From Proteiniclasticum sediminis (GTDB lineage Bacteria; Bacillota; Clostridia; Clostridiales; Clostridiaceae), in NCBI RefSeq assembly GCF_018128025.1, contig NZ_JAGSCS010000010.1:32658-96657 (forward strand): a stretch of DNA of 64,000 nt, read 5' to 3'. Below are positions 1-8,093 of the stretch, piece after piece (position 1 is the stretch's first letter; the number at the start of each line of letters is the position of its first letter). Position numbers and translations under genes: made by a program. The notes beneath the pieces were generated by a model. The model worked only from the letters and a program-made list of their open reading frames with translations. It had not been told where the DNA came from and did not search any database.

Positions 1-386
1 TCTCCACTTTCAATCAGTCGGGGCAACCTTAGCGGATCCACACCGAAGAAGATGGGCGCCATGCCCACCACAATCATGATGAGGCCTAACGTGATAATCT
101 GCTTCGCCACCGGGGAGACTTTCTTCGTGTGCCGCAGAATCATCACGTCGATGAGGAATCCCGTGACGATGGCACTGAAAATTCCGCCCATGACCGCGAC
201 CCACAGGGGCAGTCCGAATCGGTTGAAAAGATAGGTCACGACGAAGGTATTGAACATAGCCACGGCACCTTGGGCAAAGTTGGTGGTATTGGACGTGCGG
301 TAGATGATGATGATGCCCAGGGCGGCCAAGGCGTAGATACTGCCGGTCTCAAGACTCCTCAGAATGATCTGCAAAAAGGTACTCAA
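1..386 (-). CDS. livH: Branched-chain amino acid type ABC transporter permease, LivH family (3' part lies outside the window)
   Basis: Inner-membrane permease of a HAAT-family ABC importer. The leftward frame gives about 128 residues before the window edge. It starts with residues typical of LivH (SLETGSIYALAALGIIIIY), followed by NFAQGAVAMF, the usual second-helix region of these permeases, then further hydrophobic segments (WVAVMGGIFSAIVTGFLID and ITLGLIMIVVGMAPIFF). The likely start is TTG at 386-384, directly after the stop of the KAS III-like gene; GGGGTGAG just upstream acts as ribosome binding site. Tight coupling to the acyl-CoA enzymes suggests the imported solute feeds them, but HAAT systems carry amino acids, urea, amides and aromatic acids, so the substrate is unknown. 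Confidence 0.9.
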   Translation of the reverse strand, partial: MSTFLQIILRSLETGSIYALAALGIIIIYRTSNTTNFAQGAVAMFNTFVVTYLFNRFGLPLWVAVMGGIFSAIVTGFLIDVMILRHTKKVSPVAKQIITLGLIMIVVGMAPIFFGVDPLRLPRLIESG

Positions 387-1406
387 CTAATTCTCACCCC
401 ATTTAATAACATTGGCGGCCCAGACATACCCGATCCCTGCAGCCACCATGGCTACCACGGATCCATCCTTCACTTTGCCTTCCTGGAGTGCCAGGTGCAG
501 AGAGAGGATCTGGTCGATCTGTCCGATATGACCGTAGTCTTCGAGATAAATGGCCTGATCTTCGCGAAGTCCCAGCTCCTCCAGCATGGCCAGATGACCG
601 GAACGCTTCATATGAAGTATGGCCAGGTAGTCGATGTCAGAGCGTGTCAGGTTGGCTTTGCGGAGGGACTCGTCAATGCATTTGTACCAGTTGGACATGG
701 ATACCTCATTAAGTCGGTCCTTCATCTTCTTGGCATCCATGAGCCGCAGGCTCTTGAACGCTTCTTCCACATTGTCGGGGGTCACCGGGTTGCAGATGCC
801 GCCGATTTCCACGCCCGCTGTCCGGGCTAAAGAGCCGTCAGCGATGACATGGGAACCCAGAAGAAGGTTCTTATTATAGTTCTTTTTGAGGATAATCGCT
901 CCGCCGCCAGCGCCCAGGTTAAACATCATGGACATGTTCTTGTCCGTATAGTCCACGAAGTCTCCATTGCGGTATCCGCCGGCGATGAGGATGGTATTGA
1001 TGCTGTCATCGGCCATGAGCATATCCTTGGCGATTTTCATGGTGGACACTGTGGTGCAGCACCGGTTGGCCAAGTCGATTCCCCAGGCGTTCTTTGCGCC
1101 GATACGGTCCTGAATGTAGAGGGCGGAGGTGGTTAAGGGATATTCCTTCCATTCTTCCCCCACGCAGAGGATCACATCGATGTCCAAAGGGTCGATGCCT
1201 GTATTTTTCAGGGCATCCAGGGCGGCTAAAGCGCCCATTTCCTGGGTACCGTCCTGATCTCCGGGGATGGGTTTCATCCGGATACCCAGTTTCTCTACGA
1301 CGGCTTCTTCCGACCAAACCCCTTGGGTTTTTTCCGAAATTTCTTTTCCCGTCATATAGGTCTCGGGAATGTAGATCCCGGTTCCTACGATTCCGACGTT
1401 CGTCAT
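387..1406 (-). CDS. 3-oxoacyl-ACP synthase III-like (FabH/thiolase superfamily) condensing enzyme
   Basis: A 339-residue thiolase-fold protein. The nucleophile region DLANRCCTTV places Cys116 (with Cys117 beside it) where FabH has its catalytic Cys; His265 in YLAILHMKRS matches the catalytic His. The third position, Asn in FabH, appears to be His293 (YGHIGQID), giving a Cys-His-His set as in KAS I/II. The glycine-rich end (VAAGIGYVWAANVI) is typical of the fold. It is the second gene of a leftward operon (SDR, this gene, livH) and its stop abuts livH. It may condense or cleave acyl-CoA rather than serve bulk fatty-acid synthesis, because no fab genes are near. Family is sure; reaction is inferred. 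Confidence 0.8.
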   Translation of the reverse strand: MTNVGIVGTGIYIPETYMTGKEISEKTQGVWSEEAVVEKLGIRMKPIPGDQDGTQEMGALAALDALKNTGIDPLDIDVILCVGEEWKEYPLTTSALYIQDRIGAKNAWGIDLANRCCTTVSTMKIAKDMLMADDSINTILIAGGYRNGDFVDYTDKNMSMMFNLGAGGGAIILKKNYNKNLLLGSHVIADGSLARTAGVEIGGICNPVTPDNVEEAFKSLRLMDAKKMKDRLNEVSMSNWYKCIDESLRKANLTRSDIDYLAILHMKRSGHLAMLEELGLREDQAIYLEDYGHIGQIDQILSLHLALQEGKVKDGSVVAMVAAGIGYVWAANVIKWGEN

Positions 1407-1418
1407 TTCAGTTCCTCC

Positions 1419-2138
1419 TTAAAGTCTCATTCCACCGTTAACGGAAAGATTGTGTCCAGTGACGTAGGAGGCATCATCCGATGCCAGGAACAGTGCAGCC
1501 TTGGCGATTTCTTCCGGCTGACCCAATCTTCCGAGCATGGTCTGGGCGGCGAATTTATCCAGGAGTTCCTGGGGAACCGTCTTCAGAATGTCCGTCATGG
1601 TGTATCCGGGGGAAATGGCATTGACGCGAACCTGAGCTCCCTTCATGGCGAACTCCTTGGCCCAGGTCTTGGTGAGTCCGATGACGCCGGCTTTGGTGGC
1701 CGCATAGTTGGCCTGGCCGATGTTTCCGTATTCGCCCACCACAGAGGAAATATTGATGATGGATCCGGAACCTGCGGTCTGCATGGCCGGTCCGATATGA
1801 CGGGTCAGGTTGAATACGCCCTTCAGATTCACATCGATGACCAGATTCCACATGTCATCGGTCATTTTACGGGTGAGCCCGTCCCGGGTGATTCCGGCGT
1901 TATTCACGAGAATATCGACTTTGCCGTACTTTTCCAGCACATAATCCGCAAAAGTCTTGCAGGCATCGGCATCGGCCACATTGAGCTTATAGCCTTCCAC
2001 CCTTGGATTTTCATAGGCGAGGTCGCCCATGTCCGCGGCCACAACCAGGGCTCCTTCGCTGGCGAAAAGTTCCGCCATGGCCTGTCCCAGTCCTCTTGCT
2101 CCACCGGTGACCACGGCCACCTTATTTTCTAATCTCAT
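1419..2138 (-). CDS. Short-chain dehydrogenase/reductase, FabG/PhaB-like 3-oxoacyl reductase
   Basis: A 239-residue SDR. The nucleotide-binding motif TGGARGLG is at residues 10-17, NNAG follows near residue 80, and the Ser-Tyr-Lys set is seen as ISSVVGEYGNIGQANYAATK. The C-terminal GHNLSVNGGMRL is typical of FabG. The start was set at 2138 because GGAGGT lies 6 nt upstream; an upstream in-frame ATG at 2204 has no such site and lies in the leader. FabG-type enzymes reduce 3-oxoacyl-CoA or -ACP to the (R)-3-hydroxy form with NAD(P)H, the stereochemistry used by the MaoC hydratase encoded divergently. First gene of the leftward operon. Confidence 0.9.
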   Translation of the reverse strand: MRLENKVAVVTGGARGLGQAMAELFASEGALVVAADMGDLAYENPRVEGYKLNVADADACKTFADYVLEKYGKVDILVNNAGITRDGLTRKMTDDMWNLVIDVNLKGVFNLTRHIGPAMQTAGSGSIINISSVVGEYGNIGQANYAATKAGVIGLTKTWAKEFAMKGAQVRVNAISPGYTMTDILKTVPQELLDKFAAQTMLGRLGQPEEIAKAALFLASDDASYVTGHNLSVNGGMRL

Positions 2139-2261
2139 TTCTCTACCTCCATTTTTTCGATTCGACGTTTTTTTCGGTATCGTTGAGTTTGACTCCACAT
2201 TCACCCCTAAACATGTACCGTCAAAGTCGGCGATATGAAATATGATTCAGTCTTCATGTTT

Positions 2262-2290
2262 AGAATATATGATAAGGTTTGCAATGTCAA
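2262..2290 (-). promoter_or_regulatory. Promoter of the leftward SDR/KAS III/livH operon
   Basis: On the minus strand TTGACA (2285-2290) and TATTCT (2262-2267) are separated by exactly 17 bp, a near-consensus sigma-A promoter about 120 nt upstream of the SDR start. AAACATGAA follows immediately downstream of the -10 box. Confidence 0.8.
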
Positions 2291-2713
2291 TATTCCCGGA
2301 TAAACCCATTACATTTTTCTATTTTCGTGTTTTTTTGGAACATTTTCTCGAAATCGATACCGCTGATTGACATTTATTATCAAAGTATTGAGAAAAACGA
2401 GAAAATCAGGCTCTTTCCTCCCAGGCGTTCACTCCATGGATTTTTTTGCCTTTTCCCCTCATTCATGCCTAAAAATATCCCGATTTGCCTCCTGGCCGAC
2501 AAATTTCTCCCTGGGGATATCCGGAGATTCTAGTCGTCGAAGTTCCGATATTTTAGGCCTTTTCTTCTCCCCTGGTCGAAATGCCGCAAGCCTTTTCGGG
2601 ATCACAGAAATATCCCCACCTGCCGCACAAAAATCTCTTTCCGCATTATAATGAAGAAGACGGTTTCATGTTCTTTTTGCGTTAAAAATATATCAAAATT
2701 AATCGTTTACCTC

Positions 2714-2741
2714 TTGTTTTTTCCCGTTCATGAATTATAAT
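2714..2741 (+). promoter_or_regulatory. Promoter of the maoC-bcd-etfBA operon
   Basis: TTGTTT (2714-2719), a 16-bp spacer and a perfect TATAAT (2736-2741), about 75 nt upstream of the MaoC start. The -10 box is flanked by TTCATGAA and AAACATGAA. Confidence 0.7.
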
Positions 2742-2821
2742 GAATTTAAAACATGAAAGTTGCATCACATTTGCGTTTCTTTTCTTTTTCTGCACTGCAT
2801 CAACACTATCAGGAGGGTATT

Positions 2822-3238
2822 ATGAAAGGAAAAACCATTTCCCAGATCCAGATCGGAGATTCCGAGTTCTATGAGAGAACCGTCACCGAAGCCGATGTCG
2901 TCATGTTCGGCGGAGTATCCGGTGATCTCAACCCCGCCCATTTCAATGAGAAATACGCCCGTGACACCATGTTCAAGGGCAGAATCGTCCACGGCATGCT
3001 CACGGCTTCTTACTTTTCCACGGTGCTGGGGACGCTGCTTCCCGGTCCGGGAACCATCTATCTGGGTCAGGAACTGAAGTTCACGAAGCCCGTCCGTGTC
3101 CAGGACACGATCAAGGCGGTGGTCACCGTGACGGAGATTAATCTGGAAAAGAACATTGTCAAACTCGAGACAATCGCATACAACGAAAGCGGCGAAGTCG
3201 TGGTCAAAGGTCTGGCCACCGTTATGCCGCCACGCTAG
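2822..3238 (+). CDS. MaoC-like (R)-specific enoyl-CoA hydratase
   Basis: A 138-residue single hot-dog protein of the MaoC/PhaJ type. Residues GDLNPAHFN carry the Asp and His (D-x4-H) that activate water in (R)-hydratases, and KGRIVHGMLTASYFS is the standard second motif. Start at 2822 is fixed by AGGAGGG 5 nt upstream; an in-frame ATG at 2753 overlaps the promoter and lacks a ribosome site. The enzyme interconverts enoyl-CoA and (R)-3-hydroxyacyl-CoA, matching the stereochemistry of FabG-type reductases. First gene of the rightward operon; its stop overlaps the ribosome site of the acyl-CoA dehydrogenase, indicating coupling. Confidence 0.9.
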   Translation: MKGKTISQIQIGDSEFYERTVTEADVVMFGGVSGDLNPAHFNEKYARDTMFKGRIVHGMLTASYFSTVLGTLLPGPGTIYLGQELKFTKPVRVQDTIKAVVTVTEINLEKNIVKLETIAYNESGEVVVKGLATVMPPR

Positions 3239-3247
3239 GAGGACATG

Positions 3248-4387
3248 ATGAACTTTAATTTGAAACCGGAACAGGCTTTATCCCTGAAACTCTTTAAAGA
3301 ATTTGCCAAAAAGGAGGTTCAGCCCCTGGCGGCAGAAATCGATGAAATGGAGCGGTTCCCCGTGGAAACTGTGGCCAAAATGGCCGCCATCGGCATGATG
3401 GGTATTCCTCTCCCCCATGACCTGGGTGGTTCAGGCGGAGACACCCTCACCTACATCATGGCCGTGGAGGAGCTCTCCAAATACTGCGGAACCACCGGCG
3501 TCATCCTGTCCGCCCATACTTCCCTGGCCTGCGGCCCCCTCTACAGCTTCGGCACCCCGGAACAGAAGGCCAAATACCTCGTCCCCCTGGCCAAGGGAGA
3601 GAAGCTGGGTGCCTTCGGCCTCACGGAGCCCAATGCCGGATCCGATTCCGCCATGCAGCAGACCGTGGCGGTGAAGGAAGGAAACCATTACCGCATCAAC
3701 GGCTCCAAGATCTTCATCACCAACGGCGGCTATGCCGATACCTTCATCATCTTTGCCATGACGGACAAGGCCAAGGGAACCCGCGGCATCTCTGCCTTCA
3801 TCCTGGAAAAGGATACGCCGGGCTTCACCATCGGCAAAACCGAACACAAGCTGGGCATTAAGGGCAGTTCCACCACAGAACTTATTTTCAAAGATGTGCT
3901 TCTCCCCGAAGAAAACCTTCTGGGCCAGGAAGGCAAAGGCTTTAAAATCGCCATGCACACCCTGGACGGAGGACGCATCGGCATTGCTGCCCAGGCGCTG
4001 GGCATCGCCCAGGGCGCTCTGGATGAAGCCGTGAAATACACCAAGGAACGCAAACAGTTCGGCCGCTCCATCTCCAGCTTCCAGAACAGCCAGTTCAAGA
4101 TGGCCGAGCTCCAAACCAAGATCGATGCCGCCCGTCTTCTCACCTATCGGGCAGCCTGCCTCAAGGACAGCGGAGCCTCCTACACCACGGAAGCCGCCAT
4201 GGCCAAACTTTATGCCTCGGAAATCGCCATGGAGAGCACCCGGGAGTCCATCCAGCTTCTGGGCGGCTACGGCTACACCCAGGAATACCCGGTGGAGCGT
4301 ATGTATCGGGATGCCAAGATCACGGAAATCTATGAAGGAACCTCGGAAGTCCAGAAGATGGTCATCGCCGGTTCCCTCTTGAAGTAA
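3248..4387 (+). CDS. bcd: Acyl-CoA dehydrogenase, butyryl-CoA dehydrogenase type
   Basis: A 379-residue flavoprotein, the usual length of clostridial Bcd. Both family signatures are clear: GAFGLTEPNAGSDSAM and QLLGGYGYTQEYPVERMYRD. The catalytic base is the Glu in EIYEGTSEVQ near the C-terminus. Two ATGs occur at 3245 and 3248; the second is chosen because AGGAGG (3237-3242) is 5 nt from it and only 2 nt from the first. It reduces crotonyl-CoA-type substrates (or oxidises acyl-CoA) with FAD and passes electrons through the Etf encoded immediately downstream. With Etf it may bifurcate electrons to ferredoxin as in other Clostridia; that part is inferred from family knowledge. Confidence 0.93.
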   Translation: MNFNLKPEQALSLKLFKEFAKKEVQPLAAEIDEMERFPVETVAKMAAIGMMGIPLPHDLGGSGGDTLTYIMAVEELSKYCGTTGVILSAHTSLACGPLYSFGTPEQKAKYLVPLAKGEKLGAFGLTEPNAGSDSAMQQTVAVKEGNHYRINGSKIFITNGGYADTFIIFAMTDKAKGTRGISAFILEKDTPGFTIGKTEHKLGIKGSSTTELIFKDVLLPEENLLGQEGKGFKIAMHTLDGGRIGIAAQALGIAQGALDEAVKYTKERKQFGRSISSFQNSQFKMAELQTKIDAARLLTYRAACLKDSGASYTTEAAMAKLYASEIAMESTRESIQLLGGYGYTQEYPVERMYRDAKITEIYEGTSEVQKMVIAGSLLK

Positions 4388-4398
4388 AGGAGCAGAAC

Positions 4399-5187
4399 AT
4401 GAATATCATCGTATTATTGAAACAGGTTCCGGACACCACGGAAATGAAGATCGATAAAGAGCGGGGAACCCTCATTCGTACCGGCGTTCCCACCATCACC
4501 AACCCCGATGATCTGGCCGGCCTCGAACTGGCCCTTCGGCTGAAGGACGAAAAAGGGGCCAAGGTCACCTGCGTCACCATGGGACCTCCCCAGGCGGAAT
4601 CCATGCTGCGGGAGCTCTACGCCCGGGGAGCTGACGAATGCGTCCTCATCTCCGACGGGAAATTCGGAGGCGCTGATACTTGGGCCACCTCCAACACCCT
4701 AAGTGCGGCCCTCTCCATGCTGCCCTATGACCTCATCATCGCCGGAAGACAGGCCATCGACGGAGATACCGCCCAGGTAGGTCCCCAGACGGCAGAAAAA
4801 CTGGGTCTTCCCCAGATCACCTATGTGGAGGAAATCCTCCAGGTGACGGATCGCACCATTCAGGTGAAAAAGAGCCTGGAAACCACCTATGAAATCATCG
4901 AGGCGGATCTTCCCTGTCTCATCACCACCTTAAGCTCCGCCGCTGCTCCCCGGTATATGCATGTGGGCAAGATCCACGAAGCTTTTGGCCGGGACATCCG
5001 TCTCATCACCTTTGAGGATCTGGTCATCGATCCTTCCAACATTGGCCTCAAGGGTTCCCCCACCAAGGTGAAGAAAACCTTCACCAAGGAAGTCCACAAA
5101 AACTGCGACGTCCTGGTCCTTGAACCCAAGGAAGCTGCGCGGAAAATCTTTGAAACCCTCCTCGACAACAACTATATCGGAAAGTAG
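4399..5187 (+). CDS. etfB: Electron transfer flavoprotein subunit beta
   Basis: A 262-residue EtfB. It opens with NIIVLLKQVPDTTEMKID and has the nucleotide/flavin region AGRQAIDGDTAQVGPQ and the later DLPCLITTL segment found in all EtfB. It begins 11 nt after bcd with AAAGGAG upstream and is followed at once by etfA. It forms a heterodimer with EtfA that accepts electrons from, or drives, the acyl-CoA dehydrogenase. In bifurcating Etf this subunit also binds a second FAD; whether this one does cannot be judged by eye. Confidence 0.95.
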   Translation: MNIIVLLKQVPDTTEMKIDKERGTLIRTGVPTITNPDDLAGLELALRLKDEKGAKVTCVTMGPPQAESMLRELYARGADECVLISDGKFGGADTWATSNTLSAALSMLPYDLIIAGRQAIDGDTAQVGPQTAEKLGLPQITYVEEILQVTDRTIQVKKSLETTYEIIEADLPCLITTLSSAAAPRYMHVGKIHEAFGRDIRLITFEDLVIDPSNIGLKGSPTKVKKTFTKEVHKNCDVLVLEPKEAARKIFETLLDNNYIGK

Positions 5188-5196
5188 GTGCATGAG

Positions 5197-6222
5197 ATGA
5201 ACATCAATGAATATCGGGATATCTATGTTTTCACCGAGATCCGCGACGGCAGGGTCATCGATGCCACGCTGGAACTTTTAGGCGAAGCCGGCCGGCTGAA
5301 AGCCGCCCGCCCCTCCCTGGGTTACCAGGTGGTGGCTGTGGTCCTGGGGGAACCCGAAGACAGCCTGCTAAGCACCCTGGGCCATTTTGGCGCCGACAAA
5401 GTGCTGAATCTTCGCCATGAAAATCTCGCCGTATACTCCACAGAAATCTATACCACCCTCCTCAACGACCTGATTCTCACGGACAAACCGGACATCTTCC
5501 TGGTGCCGGCCACTGTGCTGGGCCGAGACCTGGCCCCCCGTCTGGCTGCCCGCTGCGACACCGGCCTCACCGCCGATGCCACGAAACTGGAGTTTGACCC
5601 GGAGAATCCCGAGTCTTCCCTGCTCTACGTGACCCGTCCGGCCTTTGGCGGAAACCTCTTCGGCACCATCATCAATGAGACCAAGCGGCCCCAGATGACC
5701 ACCCTTCGCCCCGGCGTCATGGAAATGAGTGCCCGGGATACCACCCGCACCTTCCAGGTGGAGAAGCGGCCCGTCAGTCTTGACGGACTGAAAGACGGCG
5801 TTCGCATCCTGGAAACCCTTCACCGGGACCATATGGCTGTGGACATCACCAAGGCGGACATCATCATCTCCGGCGGACGGGGTGTGGGCGACAACTTCCA
5901 CATCCTCCGGGAATGTGCCGACATGTTGGGTGCCGAAGTGGGCGGATCCCGCGCCGCTGTCGATGAAGGCCGCATCGCCAAAGACTTCCAGGTGGGCCAG
6001 ACGGGAAAAACCGTCAAGCCCCGAGTCTATATTGCCTGCGGAATTTCCGGTGCCGTTCAGCATCTGGCGGGCATGGAAAAATCCGACTACATCATCGCCA
6101 TCAACAAGGATCCCGATGCCCCCATTTTCAGTGTGGCCAACATGGGTCTCGTGGGCGATGCCCTGACCATACTCCCCCAGCTCACGGAAGAAATTCAGCG
6201 GTACCGTCAGCGCCCCTATTAA
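5197..6222 (+). CDS. etfA: Electron transfer flavoprotein subunit alpha
   Basis: A 341-residue EtfA. The C-terminal FAD domain is complete: SGGRGVGDNFHIL, GGSRAAVDEGR, the QTGKTVKPRVYIACGISGAV loop, and IAINKDPDAPIFSVANMGLV, the EtfA signature. The start was placed at ATG 5197, with AGTAGGTG 6 nt upstream; a GTG directly after the etfB stop (5188) is the alternative. Last gene of the operon, followed by a strong terminator. There is no membrane or ferredoxin domain fused to it. Confidence 0.95.
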   Translation: MNINEYRDIYVFTEIRDGRVIDATLELLGEAGRLKAARPSLGYQVVAVVLGEPEDSLLSTLGHFGADKVLNLRHENLAVYSTEIYTTLLNDLILTDKPDIFLVPATVLGRDLAPRLAARCDTGLTADATKLEFDPENPESSLLYVTRPAFGGNLFGTIINETKRPQMTTLRPGVMEMSARDTTRTFQVEKRPVSLDGLKDGVRILETLHRDHMAVDITKADIIISGGRGVGDNFHILRECADMLGAEVGGSRAAVDEGRIAKDFQVGQTGKTVKPRVYIACGISGAVQHLAGMEKSDYIIAINKDPDAPIFSVANMGLVGDALTILPQLTEEIQRYRQRPY

Positions 6223-6255
6223 GTTTCCTCCTCAGCCCTTCCCCGGGCCTTCGTC

Positions 6256-6295
6256 ATTCCCATAGCTCCAAGAGCTATGGGAATTTCCTTTTTTT
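6256..6295 (+). terminator. Rho-independent terminator of maoC-bcd-etfBA
   Basis: Perfect 13-bp stem (6256-6268 with 6272-6284), 3-nt loop, followed by a T-rich tract ending in seven T. Confidence 0.93.
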
Positions 6296-6316
6296 CTGCC
6301 CGAAAAGGTTTTACCG

Positions 6317-6325
6317 TGCTATAAT
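6317..6325 (+). promoter_or_regulatory. Extended -10 promoter of the sensor kinase gene
   Basis: TGCTATAAT, a consensus extended -10 element, lies 18 nt upstream of the kinase start. No good -35 box is seen, as is common for extended -10 promoters. Confidence 0.6.
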
Positions 6326-6342
6326 TTGAGTAAAAAAACAGA

Positions 6343-8067
6343 ATGGAATTGAAGCCAATGAACATGGAAATCATCAAAAGCATCATTTTGAATATCGGCC
6401 TTCTGATGGTCATCGCCCAGCTCCTGGCGCGGGTGCCCACGGTGAAGCAATTCGTGGTCCGGGACAAGCATACGGTGAAGGAGCAGCTTCTGCTCATCGT
6501 TTTGTTCTCCGCCATCAGCATCACCTCCACCTACATGGGCATTGAAGTCAATGGGGCCATCGCCAATACCCGAGTCATCGGGGTCATGGCCGGCGGCTTC
6601 ATCGGAGGCCCCGTGGTGGGCATCGGCACCGCCGTCATCGCCGGCGTTCACCGCTACCTCATCGACATCAACGGCTTCACCGCCATCGCCTGTACCGTGT
6701 CCACCATCACCGAAGGGGGCATTGCCGCTCTTTTCTATCAGCGGGTGCGCCGGAACAAATATCGGGAGGATGACATCTTCTTCCTCACCTTCGGCGCGGA
6801 GATCCTCCAGATGCTGATCATCCTCCTCATCGCCCGGCCCTATTACGACGCCGTGGAGCTGGTGGGCCTCATCGCCCTCCCCATGGTGGTCTTCAACGCC
6901 CTGGGCATGGTGCTTTTTGTGGGGGTCTTCAAGTACATCTTTGTGGAGCAGGCCTACGAAGTGGGCAACAAAGTGGGCAAGATTCTGGAGATTACCAAGA
7001 AATGCCTTCCTATTATACGAAACGGGCGCTATGACGAAGCCAGCAGCCGCCAAATCGCCAAGATCATCCATGAGTTTTCCAAAGAAAGCACGGTGATCTT
7101 CACGGATAAGTCTCAGATCCTCTCCTCCAAGGGCCATGTGTTTCTCCGGGGTGTGGAAAGCCTCCCTGCCATCGTCCGGGAGGTCTTTGCCAAAAAGGAG
7201 ACCCGTCTGGCGGAGGAAGCTCCGGAAATGGATCCCCTCCACAGCATCCTCAGAAGCATGGTGGCCATTGCCTCACCTCTCATGATTCGGGGCGAAGTCT
7301 TTGGCTGTCTCATCGTCCTTTCCCCCAAGTACCAGTTCTCCTACCACTCGGAATTTGAGTTTGTGGAAGGGCTGGCCCAGCTTCTCTCCACCCAGTATGA
7401 ACTGGCAGAGATGGAAAATCAGAAAGAGCTCCTCCGGAAGGTGGAATACAAGGTCCTCCAGTCCCAGATCAATCCGCACTTCATCTTCAACTCCCTGAAT
7501 ACCATCAGCGCCTTCTGCCGGGAAAAACCCGAGAAGGCCCGGGAGCTCCTCATCGCCCTGGCCACCTATTTCCGCAACACCATCAAAACCCAGGACAGCT
7601 GCGTCAGCATCTATGAGGAGATGGACTATGTGGAGGCTTATCTTCAGCTGGAAAATGCCCGGTTTGAGGACCGCCTCACCGTGGATGTCCAGGTGGAAAA
7701 AGAGCTGGACTGTCAGGTACCCTGTCTCATCCTGCAGCCCATCGTGGAAAATGCCATTATCCACGGCGCCATGAAGCGCCGTCATGGTCTGGTGAGCATT
7801 CTGGTGGAGAAAGACGGGGGAGAAGTGGCCATCACGGTCAAGGACAACGGTCACGGCATTCCTCAGGAAGTACTTCAGGGCCTGGAGGAAAACACCCTGG
7901 GGGTGGTGAACATCGGACTTTCCAATGTCCATCAGCGTCTTTGCTATCTCTATGGAAAAGACCACGGCTTGAAAATCCAGTGCACCGACAGCGGCACTTC
8001 TGTCCAAATCCGTATTCCCCTGAAAAAAGAACGACAGCGAATCTTTGACCGGATCAAAGTCAGCTGA
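6343..8067 (+). CDS. LytS/BtsS-type sensor histidine kinase
   Basis: A 574-residue membrane kinase. The N-terminal 200 residues hold five or six hydrophobic helices with the GxxxGGxxGGPVVG pattern (VMAGGFIGGPVVGIGTAVIA) of the 5TM-5TMR_LYT sensor. Residues about 220-350 look like a GAF domain. The kinase core is of the LytS class: H-box SQINPHFIFNSLNTIS with His379, and ATP-binding motifs PIVENAIIHG and DNGHGI. The start is uncertain (ATG at 6343, 6361 or 6367; none has a strong ribosome site). It is followed by a LytTR regulator and a CstA/BtsT transporter, the layout of pyruvate-sensing BtsSR systems, so the ligand may be pyruvate or a related carbon source. Confidence 0.9.
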   Translation: MELKPMNMEIIKSIILNIGLLMVIAQLLARVPTVKQFVVRDKHTVKEQLLLIVLFSAISITSTYMGIEVNGAIANTRVIGVMAGGFIGGPVVGIGTAVIAGVHRYLIDINGFTAIACTVSTITEGGIAALFYQRVRRNKYREDDIFFLTFGAEILQMLIILLIARPYYDAVELVGLIALPMVVFNALGMVLFVGVFKYIFVEQAYEVGNKVGKILEITKKCLPIIRNGRYDEASSRQIAKIIHEFSKESTVIFTDKSQILSSKGHVFLRGVESLPAIVREVFAKKETRLAEEAPEMDPLHSILRSMVAIASPLMIRGEVFGCLIVLSPKYQFSYHSEFEFVEGLAQLLSTQYELAEMENQKELLRKVEYKVLQSQINPHFIFNSLNTISAFCREKPEKARELLIALATYFRNTIKTQDSCVSIYEEMDYVEAYLQLENARFEDRLTVDVQVEKELDCQVPCLILQPIVENAIIHGAMKRRHGLVSILVEKDGGEVAITVKDNGHGIPQEVLQGLEENTLGVVNIGLSNVHQRLCYLYGKDHGLKIQCTDSGTSVQIRIPLKKERQRIFDRIKVS

Positions 8068-8093
8068 CCCCATACAAAAGAGGAGTTGAACCC

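Larger units (their letters stand above)
2208..2758. promoter_or_regulatory. Candidate operator family with core TTCATGTT/AACATGAA in the divergent region
   Basis: The roughly 680-bp AT-rich gap between the two acyl-CoA operons has no convincing gene. It repeats a CATG-centred motif: TAAACATGTA (2208-2217), TTCATGTTT (2253-2261), TTTCATGTT (2664-2672), TTCATGAA (2727-2734) and AAACATGAAA (2749-2758). Two copies sit just downstream of the -10 boxes of the two divergent promoters, where a repressor would block. This is inference; no regulator gene is adjacent in the window. Confidence 0.35.

Noticed and set aside
2279-2651. Possible gene in the divergent gap upstream of maoC
   Set aside because: Phe/Pro/Ser-rich frames without ribosome site; AT-rich, promoter-like DNA with codon use unlike neighbours.
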